A DNA stretch of 64,000 nucleotides, from assembly GCA_020638055.1 (NCBI GenBank), contig JACKJH010000003.1, forward strand, positions 124,001 to 188,000, given 5' to 3'. Both the position numbers and the translations under genes were made by a program. The notes under the pieces are model-generated. The model was not told the origin of the DNA. It did no database searches and saw only the letters and a program-made list of their open reading frames with translations. Shown piece by piece: positions 33,613 to 42,135 of the stretch; the first letter of the stretch is position 1; each line of letters starts with the position of its first letter. This DNA comes from Hyphomicrobiaceae bacterium (GTDB taxonomy: Bacteria > Pseudomonadota > Alphaproteobacteria > Rhizobiales > Hyphomicrobiaceae).

Positions 33613-33905
33613 TGGACAAGATCAAGGCATACGACGTTATCTTGTCGCCTGTTATCACCGAGAAGGCGACACTGGTTTCCGAAGCCAACCAGGTGATCTT
33701 CAAGGTTGCGTCCACCGCAACCAAGAAGGATATCAAGTTCGCCGTCGAGAACCTGTTCAATGTCAAGGTGAAGGGGGTCAATACGCATGTCCGCAAGGGC
33801 AAGCTGAAGACCTTCCGCGGCAAGCGCGCGCTGCAAAGCGACACCAAGCAAGCAATCGTAACGCTCGAGGAAGGCCATTCCATCGACGTGACGACGGGCC
33901 TCTAA
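33612..33905 (+). CDS. rplW: 50S ribosomal protein L23
   Basis: A 97-residue L23 at the tunnel exit, a docking site for trigger factor and SRP. The ATG at 33612 overlaps the rplD stop; a GTG one codon earlier is possible. YDVILSPVITEKATLVSEANQVIFKV is the family core. Confidence 0.97.
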   Translation: MDKIKAYDVILSPVITEKATLVSEANQVIFKVASTATKKDIKFAVENLFNVKVKGVNTHVRKGKLKTFRGKRALQSDTKQAIVTLEEGHSIDVTTGL

Positions 33906-33918
33906 GGAGAAGGACGTC

Positions 33919-34746
33919 ATGGCACTCAAGACATTCCGTCCCACCTCGGCCGGCCTGCGCCACCTGGTCATCGTCGACCGGTCGGGCCTGTGGAAAGGCG
34001 CCCCCGTCAAATCACTGACTGAGGGCAAATCGAGGTCGGGCGGCCGCAACAATGCCGGTCGCATTACCACGCGTCATATCGGCGGCGGTCACAAGCAGAC
34101 CTACCGTTATGTCGATTTCCGCCGACGTAAACACGATGTGGCTGCAACTGTCGAGCGACTGGAATATGATCCCAACCGCACGGCGTTCATCGCTCTGTTG
34201 AAGTACGAGGACGGTGAACTGGCCTACATCCTGGCACCGCAACGCCTTAGCGTCGGTGACACGGTCGTGGCAGGCGAGAAGGTTGACGTGAAGCCGGGCA
34301 ACGCCATGCCGCTGCATGCAATGCCAATCGGTACGATCATTCACAACATCGAGCTGAAGCCGGGCCGCGGCGGCCAGATGGCCCGTTCGGCAGGAACGTT
34401 CGCACAGCTCGTTGGCCGCGACAGCGGCTGGGCGATCCTGAAGCTTTCGTCGGGAGAGACCCGTCGGGTGCGCCAGGACTGCATGGGAACGGTTGGCGCC
34501 GTTTCCAATCCAGATCACGCCAACACCGTCACAGGCAAGGCTGGCCGTTCGCGCTGGAAGGGCACGCGCCCAACCGTTCGCGGCATCACCATGAACCCGA
34601 TCGATCACCCCAATGGCGGCCGCACCAACGGCGGCAAGCACTGGGTGACGCCTTGGGGCAAGCCTACCAAGGGTGCACGGACCCGTAAGAACAAGGCCAC
34701 GGACAAATTCATCGTTCGTAGCCGTCACCTGAAGAAAAAGAAGTAA
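33919..34746 (+). CDS. rplB: 50S ribosomal protein L2
   Basis: A 275-residue L2, needed for subunit joining and peptidyl transfer. The central RDSGWAILKLSSGETRRV and C-terminal NPIDHPNGGRTNGGKHWVTPWGKPTKG, with the conserved His of the GGxxxGG region, are present. A GGAGAAGG site precedes the start. Confidence 0.98.
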   Translation: MALKTFRPTSAGLRHLVIVDRSGLWKGAPVKSLTEGKSRSGGRNNAGRITTRHIGGGHKQTYRYVDFRRRKHDVAATVERLEYDPNRTAFIALLKYEDGELAYILAPQRLSVGDTVVAGEKVDVKPGNAMPLHAMPIGTIIHNIELKPGRGGQMARSAGTFAQLVGRDSGWAILKLSSGETRRVRQDCMGTVGAVSNPDHANTVTGKAGRSRWKGTRPTVRGITMNPIDHPNGGRTNGGKHWVTPWGKPTKGARTRKNKATDKFIVRSRHLKKKK

Positions 34747-34771
34747 TCGCTTCGGCGAAGGAGATCAGCTC

Positions 34772-35050
34772 GTGTCACGCTCAGTTTGGAAGGGTCCGTT
34801 TGTCGACGGCTACCTTCTCAAGAAGGCCGAGAAAGTGCGCGCGTCAGGCCGCAACGAGGTCATCAAGATCTGGAGCCGGCGTTCGACTATTCTGCCGCAA
34901 TTCGTCGGCTTGACGTTTGGTGTCCACAACGGCCAGAAGCACGTGCCCGTTTCTGTCAGTGAAGACATGGTCGGCCATAAATTCGGTGAGTTCGCACCGA
35001 CCCGCACCTACACGGGTCATGGTGGCGACAAGAAAGCGACGAGGCGATAA
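34772..35050 (+). CDS. rpsS: 30S ribosomal protein S19
   Basis: A 92-residue S19 of the small-subunit head. It starts with GTG after GAAGGAG. SVWKGPFVDGYLLKKAEK and GHKFGEFAPTRTYTGH are standard. The stop overlaps the rplV start by one base. Confidence 0.97.
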   Translation: MSRSVWKGPFVDGYLLKKAEKVRASGRNEVIKIWSRRSTILPQFVGLTFGVHNGQKHVPVSVSEDMVGHKFGEFAPTRTYTGHGGDKKATRR

Positions 35051-35490
35051 TGGGCAAGCCAAGCCGAGAGCGCGCGCTCCCCGACAACGAGGCCAAGGCC
35101 GTTGCACGCAATTTGCGGATTTCCCCGCAAAAGCTCAATCTGGTGGCCGGTCTCATCCGCGGCAAGAAAGTCGACCAGGCACTTGCGGATCTCGAGTTTT
35201 CGAGAAAGCGCATCGCGCAGGACGTGCGCAAATGCGTCATGAGCGCGGTTGCCAATGCCGAGAACAATCATGGCCTCGACGTCAACGAGCTGATCGTTTC
35301 AGAAGCGCATGTCGGCAAGAATATCGTCATGAAGCGCTTCCATGCACGCGGACGTGGCCGGGCCAGCGGTATTGAAAAACCGTTCTCGCAGATCACTGTC
35401 ATCGTCCGCGAGGTCGACGAGCAAGAGGCGGCCGCCAAGAAGGGCAAGTCCGCCGCGCCTGCCGCAGAAGTGAATGAGGAGGCCGAATAA
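35050..35490 (+). CDS. rplV: 50S ribosomal protein L22
   Basis: A 146-residue L22 whose hairpin lines the exit tunnel. The core ISPQKLNLVAGLIRGKKVDQAL and MKRFHARGRGRASGIEKPFSQITVIV are typical. It is longer than the usual 110-130 residues because of an Ala/Lys/Glu-rich C-terminal tail. Both ends overlap neighbours by one base (TAATG). Confidence 0.97.
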   Translation: MGKPSRERALPDNEAKAVARNLRISPQKLNLVAGLIRGKKVDQALADLEFSRKRIAQDVRKCVMSAVANAENNHGLDVNELIVSEAHVGKNIVMKRFHARGRGRASGIEKPFSQITVIVREVDEQEAAAKKGKSAAPAAEVNEEAE

Positions 35491-36227
35491 TGGGTCAGAA
35501 GGTAAATCCGGTAGGCCTGCGTGTCGGCATCAACCGAACCTGGGACAGCCGTTGGTTCGCTGGCCGTGGTGAATACGGCAAGCTGCTGCACGAAGACATG
35601 GCGATCCGCGATCACATCATGAAGCAGCAGCGCCAGGCTGGTATTTCCAAGGTCGTGATCGAGCGCCCGCACAAGAAGTGCCGGGTTACGGTCCACACGG
35701 CCCGCCCCGGTGTGCTGATTGGCAAGAAGGGTGCGGACATCGAAAAGCTGCGCAGCCAACTTGCGCGCCTGACCGAGAGCGAAGTGCACCTCAACATCGT
35801 CGAAGTGCGCAAGCCGGAAATCGATGCCACACTTGTCGCCGAAGGCATCGCGCAGCAATTGGAGCGCCGCGTCGCATTCCGTCGTGCCATGAAACGCGCT
35901 GTTCAGACCGCGCTGCGTTCTGGAGCCGTTGGCATCCGTATCAACGTCGCTGGGCGCCTTGGCGGTGCGGAAATCGCACGTGTCGAATGGTACCGCGAAG
36001 GTCGCGTGCCACTGCATACGCTGCGTGCCGACATTGATTTCGGATTGGCAGAAGCACAAACCGCCTATGGCATCATCGGGATCAAGGTTTGGATCTTCAA
36101 GGGCGAGATCATCGAACACGATCCAATGGCCTCTGAGAAGCGTGCCATGGACATGCAGGAAGGTGGCGGCGGTGGCCGTCGTCGTGAACGTCCCGATCGG
36201 GGAGGCGAGCGTCCAAGCGGAGCCTGA
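35490..36227 (+). CDS. rpsC: 30S ribosomal protein S3
   Basis: A 245-residue S3 at the mRNA entry. The KH domain carries VHTARPGVLIGKKGADIEKLR (GKKG loop), and the C-terminal domain GGAEIARVEWYREGRVPLHTLRADIDFG is standard. It ends in a Gly- and Arg-rich tail (about 25 residues), longer than the E. coli form (233). Confidence 0.98.
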   Translation: MGQKVNPVGLRVGINRTWDSRWFAGRGEYGKLLHEDMAIRDHIMKQQRQAGISKVVIERPHKKCRVTVHTARPGVLIGKKGADIEKLRSQLARLTESEVHLNIVEVRKPEIDATLVAEGIAQQLERRVAFRRAMKRAVQTALRSGAVGIRINVAGRLGGAEIARVEWYREGRVPLHTLRADIDFGLAEAQTAYGIIGIKVWIFKGEIIEHDPMASEKRAMDMQEGGGGGRRRERPDRGGERPSGA

Positions 36228-36271
36228 CGGCATCCCGCGCGCGCCAAAGAATACGCTTAGGGAATTGAACC

Positions 36272-36682
36272 ATGTTGCAACCTAAACGAACCAAGTTTCG
36301 AAAGGCCCACAAAGGGCGTCTGCATGGCGCCTCCAAGGGTGGTACTGCGCTCAACTTCGGTTCACATGGACTGAAGGCGCTGGAACCGGAGCGCGTTACC
36401 GCGCGCCAGATCGAAGCTGCACGTCGTGCCATCACCCGTCACATGAAGCGTGCCGGCCGCGTGTGGATCCGCATTTTCCCGGATCTTCCCGTATCGTCCA
36501 AGCCGGCCGAAGTCCGCATGGGCTCAGGCAAGGGTGCGCCCGACTACTGGGCAGCACGGGTAAAGCCCGGCCGCGTCATGTTTGAATTGGATGGTGTGCC
36601 TGACGTGATTGCCCGTGAGGCGCTGCGTCTTGGGGCAGCCAAGCTGCCGATCAAGACGCGCATCATCACGCGTATCGGCTAA
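36272..36682 (+). CDS. rplP: 50S ribosomal protein L16
   Basis: A 136-residue L16 that contacts A-site tRNA. It begins MLQPKRTKFRKAHKGR, and the MGSGKGAPDYWAARVKPGRVMFE segment, which includes the Arg hydroxylated in some bacteria, is present. Confidence 0.98.
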   Translation: MLQPKRTKFRKAHKGRLHGASKGGTALNFGSHGLKALEPERVTARQIEAARRAITRHMKRAGRVWIRIFPDLPVSSKPAEVRMGSGKGAPDYWAARVKPGRVMFELDGVPDVIAREALRLGAAKLPIKTRIITRIG

Positions 36683-36737
36683 GGAATTGACCGGCGGTCT
36701 CATTGCTCGACCGGTAGAGGTGTGAAGGACTAAGAGG

Positions 36738-36944
36738 ATGAAGGCTGCAGAGTTCAGGGACATGTCCCTCGACCAGCTCGACGATCAGCTTTTGAAGCTG
36801 AAAAAGGAGCAGTTCAACCTGCGCTTCCAGGGTGCGTCGGGTCAGCTCGAGAACACCGCGCGTGTGCGCGAGGTGCGCCGCGATATCGCCCGTGTGATGA
36901 CGATCGCTCGCGAAAAGCGGTCCGCTGCGCCCAAGAGCGCATAA
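36738..36944 (+). CDS. rpmC: 50S ribosomal protein L29
   Basis: A 68-residue two-helix protein (MKAAEFRDMSLDQLDDQLLKLKKEQFNLRFQ) at the tunnel exit. The helical LRFQxASGQLENTARVREVRRDIARV core is typical. It is followed 11 bases later by rpsQ. Confidence 0.97.
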   Translation: MKAAEFRDMSLDQLDDQLLKLKKEQFNLRFQGASGQLENTARVREVRRDIARVMTIAREKRSAAPKSA

Positions 36945-36955
36945 GGAGAACAAGA

Positions 36956-37189
36956 ATGCCCAAGCGCGTGCTTTACGGGACTGTCGTCTCTGACAAAAGT
37001 GAAAAGACCATCGTCGTCGAGGTTGAGCGTCGCTACACCCACCCGCTCTTCAAAAAGACGGTGCGGCGGACGAAAAAATACAAGGCGCATGATGAGAACA
37101 ATAAGCACAAGGTCGGTGACCGCGTGCAGATTATCGAAAGCGCCCCGATATCGAAACACAAGCGCTGGACCGTGGTGGAAAGCACTTGA
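36956..37189 (+). CDS. rpsQ: 30S ribosomal protein S17
   Basis: A 77-residue S17 with the OB fold (KRVLYGTVVSDKSEKTIVVEVER..HPLFKKTVRRTKKYKAHDE). It binds the 5' domain of 16S rRNA. AAGGAG precedes the start. A 145-base spacer separates it from rplN. Confidence 0.97.
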   Translation: MPKRVLYGTVVSDKSEKTIVVEVERRYTHPLFKKTVRRTKKYKAHDENNKHKVGDRVQIIESAPISKHKRWTVVEST

Positions 37190-37334
37190 GCCTGAGCAAC
37201 GAAGACCGCGCGATCAAACGAGCGCGCTACTTCAACCGGGATCGGGCAAGCTAAGTTTTGCAGACAATCCAGTTGGTCTGCAGTGTTTGACATAAGCGCC
37301 GCTCTGGGCGGCCGGCAGGTAAGGACGAAACGCG

Positions 37335-37703
37335 ATGATCCAGATGGAATCAAATCTCGACGTCGCCGACAATTCAGGCGCGCGGCGCGTGCAGTGCATC
37401 AAGGTGCTCGGCGGCTCCAAACGCAAATATGCAACGATCGGTGACATTATCGTCGTCTCCGTCAAGGAGGCGATCCCCAAGGGCCGCGTCAAGAAGGGCC
37501 AAGTCATGAAGGCCGTCGTTGTGCGCACCGCAAAAGGCGTGCGCCGCCCCGACGGTTCGCTGATCCGCTTCGACCGCAACGCTGCCGTGCTCGTAAACAA
37601 CCAGGGCGAACCCATTGGCACCCGCATCTTCGGGCCGGTCACGCGCGAGCTACGCGCCAAGAACCAGATGAAGATCGTTTCGCTCGCACCGGAGGTGCTG
37701 TAA
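37335..37703 (+). CDS. rplN: 50S ribosomal protein L14
   Basis: A 122-residue L14 at the subunit interface (MIQMESNLDVADNSGARRVQCIKVLGG). All core motifs are intact. It overlaps rplX by one base. Confidence 0.98.
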   Translation: MIQMESNLDVADNSGARRVQCIKVLGGSKRKYATIGDIIVVSVKEAIPKGRVKKGQVMKAVVVRTAKGVRRPDGSLIRFDRNAAVLVNNQGEPIGTRIFGPVTRELRAKNQMKIVSLAPEVL

Positions 37704-38029
37704 TGGCAGCCCAGAAAATTAAAAAGGGTGACCACGTCATCGTGCTCACCGGTCGCGATCGCGGCAAACACGGCGAAGTGGTCGAGGTTCGCCCGCGTGA
37801 GGGTAGGGCACTCGTGCGCGGCGTGAACATGGTGCGGCGCCATCAGCGCCAGTCGGCACAGGAAGAAGGCGGCATCATTTCCAAGGAAGCCGCTATCGAT
37901 CTGTCCAATCTGGCTATCGAGGATCCCAAGGACGGCAAGCCATCGCGTGTTGGGTTCAGGTTCCTCGAAGACGGCAAGAAGGTCCGCTACGCAAAGCGTT
38001 CGGGCGAGATCATTCCGGAGAAGAAGTAA
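37703..38029 (+). CDS. rplX: 50S ribosomal protein L24
   Basis: A 108-residue L24, an assembly initiator with an N-terminal KOW motif (KKGDHVIVLTGRDRGKHGEVVEV). The ATG overlaps the rplN stop; rplE follows after 3 bases. Confidence 0.97.
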   Translation: MAAQKIKKGDHVIVLTGRDRGKHGEVVEVRPREGRALVRGVNMVRRHQRQSAQEEGGIISKEAAIDLSNLAIEDPKDGKPSRVGFRFLEDGKKVRYAKRSGEIIPEKK

Positions 38030-38032
38030 GCC

Positions 38033-38590
38033 ATGGCTGAAAAGGACTATAAGCCCCGCATGAAGGCGCTCTACCAGGACAAGGTGCGCGCCGCCATGAT
38101 GGACAAGTTCGGCTATGCCAACCAGATGCAGATACCCCGGCTCGAGAAAATCGTGCTGAATATGGGTATCGGCGAGGCCGTGGCCGACCGCAAGAAGGTG
38201 GAAAATGCCGCTGGTGACCTGGCCCTCATCGCAGGACAGAAGCCGGTAACGACCAAGGCGCGCAAGTCGATCGCCACGTTCAAGGTGCGCGACGGCATGA
38301 CGCTTGGCGCCAAGGTGACGCTGCGCGGCAATCGCATGTTTGAGTTTCTCGACCGTCTCGTCACCATCGCGATGCCTCGCATCAAGGACTTTCGTGGTCT
38401 GAACCCGAAGAGCTTTGATGGCCGCGGCAACTTCTCGATGGGGCTCAAGGAGCACATCGTGTTTCCGGAAATCGACTACGACAAGGTGGATGAGATCTGG
38501 GGTATGGATGTGGTCGTTTGCACATCCGCTAAAAACGATGAAGAGGCGCGCGAGTTGCTTCGCAACTTCAACTTCCCGTTCCGCAACTAG
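38033..38590 (+). CDS. rplE: 50S ribosomal protein L5
   Basis: A 185-residue L5 that binds 5S rRNA. The segments QIPRLEKIVLNMGIGEA and RGNRMFEFLDRLVTIAMPRIKDFRGL are standard. Confidence 0.98.
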   Translation: MAEKDYKPRMKALYQDKVRAAMMDKFGYANQMQIPRLEKIVLNMGIGEAVADRKKVENAAGDLALIAGQKPVTTKARKSIATFKVRDGMTLGAKVTLRGNRMFEFLDRLVTIAMPRIKDFRGLNPKSFDGRGNFSMGLKEHIVFPEIDYDKVDEIWGMDVVVCTSAKNDEEARELLRNFNFPFRN

Positions 38591-38642
38591 AGGACCTCGG
38601 GTGAAAACCAGGACCCCGAAAGGCCTTTGGAGATTTTTTTGA

Positions 38643-38948
38643 ATGGCAAAGACAAGTTCAATCGAGAAGAATAAGCGCCGGCGTAAGCTGGTCGACCAGT
38701 ATGCAGACAAGAGGCAGCGCCTTAAGGCTTTGGCTGAAGACCGGTCCAAGCCGACCGAGGAGCGATTTGCTGCGCGTCTGAAGCTGGCCGAACTTCCGCG
38801 CAATTCTTCCAAAACCCGCATCCGCAACCGCTGCGAAATAACCGGGCGCCCGCGCGGCTATTATCGCAAGTTGAAGATGTGCCGGAACCAGTTGCGCGAA
38901 CTCGCCAGCAACGGGTTGATCCCCGGTATGGTCAAGTCGAGCTGGTAA
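38643..38948 (+). CDS. rpsN: 30S ribosomal protein S14 (zinc-free type)
   Basis: A 101-residue S14 of the long, zinc-independent type: the C-x2-C pairs of the short form are absent, and the RNRCEITGRPRGYYRKLKMCRNQLRELAS core is present. Confidence 0.97.
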   Translation: MAKTSSIEKNKRRRKLVDQYADKRQRLKALAEDRSKPTEERFAARLKLAELPRNSSKTRIRNRCEITGRPRGYYRKLKMCRNQLRELASNGLIPGMVKSSW

Positions 38949-38961
38949 GGAGGTTGCGCCC

Positions 38962-39360
38962 ATGTCGATGAATGATCCGCTCGGCGATATGCTGACCCGT
39001 ATTCGCAACGCGTTGCAGCGTCGTCGCCCCAAGGTGGTGACGCCGGCTTCCAACTTGCGTCAGCGTGTGCTCGACGTACTTGCCGAAGAAGGCTACATCC
39101 GCGGCTACGCGCGGGTTGAGCAAAAGGGCGAGCTGCCGACCTTCGAGATCGAGTTGAAGTACTTCAACGGTCAACCGGCGATCCGCGACATCAAGCGGGT
39201 GTCTAAACCCGGCCGTCGTGTTTACTCGCCGGTAAGGACGTTGCCGACGGTGGCCAACGGTCTCGGTGTCGCGATTCTTTCCACACCCAAGGGCGTCATG
39301 TCGGATGCCAGGGCGCGTGAGGAAAACGTCGGCGGCGAGATCCTCTGTAACGTATTTTGA
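38962..39360 (+). CDS. rpsH: 30S ribosomal protein S8
   Basis: A 132-residue S8, which binds helix 21 of 16S rRNA and represses the spc operon in E. coli. It starts MSMNDPLGDMLTRIRNA after AAGGAGG. The C-terminal LGVAILSTPKGVMSDARAREENVGGEILC is typical. Confidence 0.98.
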   Translation: MSMNDPLGDMLTRIRNALQRRRPKVVTPASNLRQRVLDVLAEEGYIRGYARVEQKGELPTFEIELKYFNGQPAIRDIKRVSKPGRRVYSPVRTLPTVANGLGVAILSTPKGVMSDARAREENVGGEILCNVF

Positions 39361-39414
39361 TGTGGTGCCGCCAACGGCGCTGCGGGACTTTCAAGCGAAG
39401 GGTTGGACAAAGCC

Positions 39415-39954
39415 ATGTCGCGCATAGGTAAGAAACCGGTAGCGGTTCCGTCGAATGTGACGGCGACGGTATCGGGACAGGTCGTCAAGATGAAGGGACC
39501 AAAGGGCGAGTTGAGCTTTACGGTTCCTGAAGACGTAAAAGTCGAATTCAAGGACGGCGAGGTTGCCGTCACGCCGGTTGATGATAGCAAGAAGGCGCGC
39601 TCGATGTGGGGCATGTCCCGCACGCAGATCGCCAATTTGATCACCGGCGTCACCGAGGGGTATTCCAAGGTGCTGGAAATCCAGGGCGTTGGCTATCGCG
39701 CGGCCATGAAGGGCAAGAACCTGGGCCTCAACATCGGCCTGTCGCATGACGTTACGCACCCCATCCCTGATGGTGTGCAGGTTGCGGTTTCCGGCGCAAA
39801 GCAGGAAATCGTGACCGTGAGCGGTATCGACAAGCAGCAGGTTGGCCAGGTTGCAGCCGACATCAGATCCTATCGTCCACCGGAGCCCTATCAAGGCAAG
39901 GGCATCCGCTACCAGGGCGAATATATCTTCCGCAAGGAAGGCAAGAAGAAGTAA
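39415..39954 (+). CDS. rplF: 50S ribosomal protein L6
   Basis: A 179-residue L6 near the factor-binding site. The start MSRIGKKPVAVP at 39415 is preferred to an upstream TTG (39403). The second-repeat motif RPPEPYQGKGIRYQGEYI is present. Confidence 0.98.
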   Translation: MSRIGKKPVAVPSNVTATVSGQVVKMKGPKGELSFTVPEDVKVEFKDGEVAVTPVDDSKKARSMWGMSRTQIANLITGVTEGYSKVLEIQGVGYRAAMKGKNLGLNIGLSHDVTHPIPDGVQVAVSGAKQEIVTVSGIDKQQVGQVAADIRSYRPPEPYQGKGIRYQGEYIFRKEGKKK

Positions 39955-39967
39955 GGACACCGAGCCA

Positions 39968-40330
39968 ATGGGCACGCAATCCACACTGTTCAATCGGCGC
40001 AAGTCGCGCGTTCGCCGCGCGTTGAAAGCGCGTGCTGCGGGCCGTCCGAGGCTCTCGGTTCATCGCTCATCAAAACACATCTATGCGCAGGTCATAGATG
40101 ACGTTGCTGGCAAGACGGTCGCCGCTGCCTCGACCCTTGAAAAAGATCTCAAGGGCAACCTGAAGACAGGTGCCGATGCCGCCGCTGCCGCGGCTGTCGG
40201 AAAACTGCTTGGCGAACGCGCAGTTGCTGCCGGCGTCAAGGAAGTGATTTTCGATCGTGGCGGCTATCTCTATCACGGCCGCGTCAAGGCGTTGGCCGAT
40301 GCGGCCCGCGAAGCTGGCCTCGATTTCTAA
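39968..40330 (+). CDS. rplR: 50S ribosomal protein L18
   Basis: A 120-residue L18 that binds 5S rRNA together with L5. It starts at 39968, 13 bases after rplF; the longer frame upstream lies within rplF. GRPRLSVHRSSKHIYAQVIDD and the C-terminal FDRGGYLYHGRVKALADAAREAGL are standard. Confidence 0.98.
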   Translation: MGTQSTLFNRRKSRVRRALKARAAGRPRLSVHRSSKHIYAQVIDDVAGKTVAAASTLEKDLKGNLKTGADAAAAAAVGKLLGERAVAAGVKEVIFDRGGYLYHGRVKALADAAREAGLDF

Positions 40331-40345
40331 CGGAAGGAATTACCC

Positions 40346-40930
40346 GTGGCACGTTCACCCGGAAGAGAGCGCGGCGGTCGGGACCGCGATCGCGACGAGC
40401 GCGACAACGAGTTTTCCGACAAGCTCGTTCACATCAATCGCGTCGCCAAGGTGGTCAAGGGCGGTAAGCGTTTCGGCTTTGCTGCACTGGTCGTCGTGGG
40501 TGACCTGAAGGGCCGCGTTGGCTTCGGCCACGGCAAGGCTCGCGAGGTGCCTGAAGCTATCCGCAAGGCAACCGAATCTGCCAAGCGCAACCTCGTTCGC
40601 GTGCCGTTGCGTGATGCGCGCACACTGCACCACGATTCGGTTGGTCACCATGGCGCGGGCAAAGTTACGGTCCGTTCAGCGCCTCCGGGCACGGGCATCA
40701 TCGCCGGCGGTGCCATGCGCGCCGTATTCGAAATGCTGGGCGTTCAGGATGTCGTGGCAAAGTCGGTGGGGACGTCAAACCCCTATAACGTTGTTCGCGC
40801 AACCTTCGATGCCCTGACGCACCAGGAGAACCCGCGCAATGTCGCAGCCCGACGCGGCATGAAGGTCGGCGAGATCGTATCGCGCCGTCGTGATGGTTCG
40901 TCTGCGGCCGAAGCGGCTGCCGAGGCCTGA
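40346..40930 (+). CDS. rpsE: 30S ribosomal protein S5
   Basis: A 194-residue S5 that helps hold decoding accuracy. It begins with GTG after CGGAAGGAA. The N-terminus is Arg/Asp-rich, then VHINRVAKVVKGGKRFGFAALVVVGD and the GTGIIAGGAMRAVFEMLGVQDVVAKSVG core follow. It is longer than E. coli S5 (167) at both ends. Confidence 0.97.
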   Translation: MARSPGRERGGRDRDRDERDNEFSDKLVHINRVAKVVKGGKRFGFAALVVVGDLKGRVGFGHGKAREVPEAIRKATESAKRNLVRVPLRDARTLHHDSVGHHGAGKVTVRSAPPGTGIIAGGAMRAVFEMLGVQDVVAKSVGTSNPYNVVRATFDALTHQENPRNVAARRGMKVGEIVSRRRDGSSAAEAAAEA

Positions 40931-41056
40931 TCCATCGTTGTTGATTTGGATCAGTCGTTGTGCGGCGGACTAGATAATTGACGGGTTCACGCGGTTTGTT
41001 CGTGAACTCCGCGGCGCGGGTTTCCATGCCGGTGTCGAGATGCAAGGTGAAGTAAT

Positions 41057-41245
41057 ATGGCCGAGAAAAAGACTGTCACGGTCGAGCAGGTTGCAAGCGC
41101 GATCCGCCGCCGCAAGGACCAGACCGATACGCTGATCGGCCTCGGTCTCAACAAGCTGCACCGTCAGCGGACACTTGAAGATACGCCTGCCGTGCGTGGC
41201 ATGATCCGCAAGGTCAGCCATCTCGTGCGGGTTGTCGGCGAGTAG
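41057..41245 (+). CDS. rpmD: 50S ribosomal protein L30
   Basis: A 62-residue L30 (TVTVEQVASAIRRRKDQTDTLIGLGLNKLHRQR). It sits between rpsE and rplO as in other spc operons. The spacer before it is 126 bases. Confidence 0.97.
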   Translation: MAEKKTVTVEQVASAIRRRKDQTDTLIGLGLNKLHRQRTLEDTPAVRGMIRKVSHLVRVVGE

Positions 41246-41321
41246 TAGATTCAAATCGCGTGGAAACACCAGCACGGTGTTTTCCGCAGACCAATTGCCA
41301 GGACTTTAAGGAGCGCGTCCC

Positions 41322-41849
41322 ATGCGGCTCAACGAAATCAAAGACAACGACGGAGCGCGCAAAACGCGCGTGCGCGTCGGCCGTGGTATAGGCTCCGGTG
41401 TCGGCAAGACCGCCGGTCGTGGTGTCAAGGGTCAGACGTCGCGCACAGGCGTTGCCATCGGCGGGTTTGAAGGCGGCCAGATGCCATTGCACCGCCGTCT
41501 CCCCAAGCGCGGCTTCAACAAATGGCGCCGTAAGGACTTCAACGAGATCAACCTGGGGGCCCTGCAGAAGGCGATTGACGACAAGCGCGTTGATGCCAGC
41601 CAACCCATCACGGTTGCCTCCCTGGTAGAGAATGGCGTGCTGCGCCGCGCCAAGGATGGCGTGCGCCTGCTCGGAACCGGAGAGTTGAAGGATAAGGTCC
41701 AGATCACTGTCGATCACGCTACAGCCACGGCCAAGGCTGCCGTCGAAAAGGCTGGCGGGTCGGTAACGCTCATCGAGAAAAAGGTCCTTGAGGCTGACGA
41801 GGCCAAGCGGAAAAAATCGGCAGCAAAGAAGGCCAAGGCGGCTGGTTAA
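41322..41849 (+). CDS. rplO: 50S ribosomal protein L15
   Basis: A 175-residue L15. It begins MRLNEIKDNDGARKTRVRVGRGIGSG, followed by the Gly/Arg-rich segment GKTAGRGVKGQTSR. The C-terminus is a Lys/Ala-rich tail (about 20 residues) that makes it longer than the E. coli form (144). Confidence 0.97.
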   Translation: MRLNEIKDNDGARKTRVRVGRGIGSGVGKTAGRGVKGQTSRTGVAIGGFEGGQMPLHRRLPKRGFNKWRRKDFNEINLGALQKAIDDKRVDASQPITVASLVENGVLRRAKDGVRLLGTGELKDKVQITVDHATATAKAAVEKAGGSVTLIEKKVLEADEAKRKKSAAKKAKAAG

Positions 41850-42135
41850 CGCCTGGGTTTTCGTAACGCGTCGAGGCGTGCGGCGGAATTTTGCTTGGGC
41901 AAGGCAGGGTCATTGCTTCATCGCTGGTACGGGGTTGTTTGCCAGACATGTCGGCGCCATTTAACCCTAATTGCTATTTTGGGCCGGCATCGTCGGCTGG
42001 AAACCTGAGTGAATTGCGCGAAGACGGAATTACGTGGGGCGTCATAGTCCCGCACCGCCACTGAGCGAGGTGCCGGGGGGCCAGGGTTTACTCGCCCAAT
42101 AGGCCAACAAGGCACGAGGGTCGGGAGAAGACGAG
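41850..42135. other. rplO-secY spacer
   Basis: 286 bases without a gene, including short GC-rich inverted runs near 42045-42085. It is long for this operon position and could hold a promoter for secY-adk, but no clear promoter boxes are visible. Confidence 0.35.

Noticed and set aside
37232..38827. 531-codon antisense frame across rplN, rplX, rplE and rpsN
   Set aside because: It crosses four intact ribosomal genes and their overlaps, and the translation resembles no protein.
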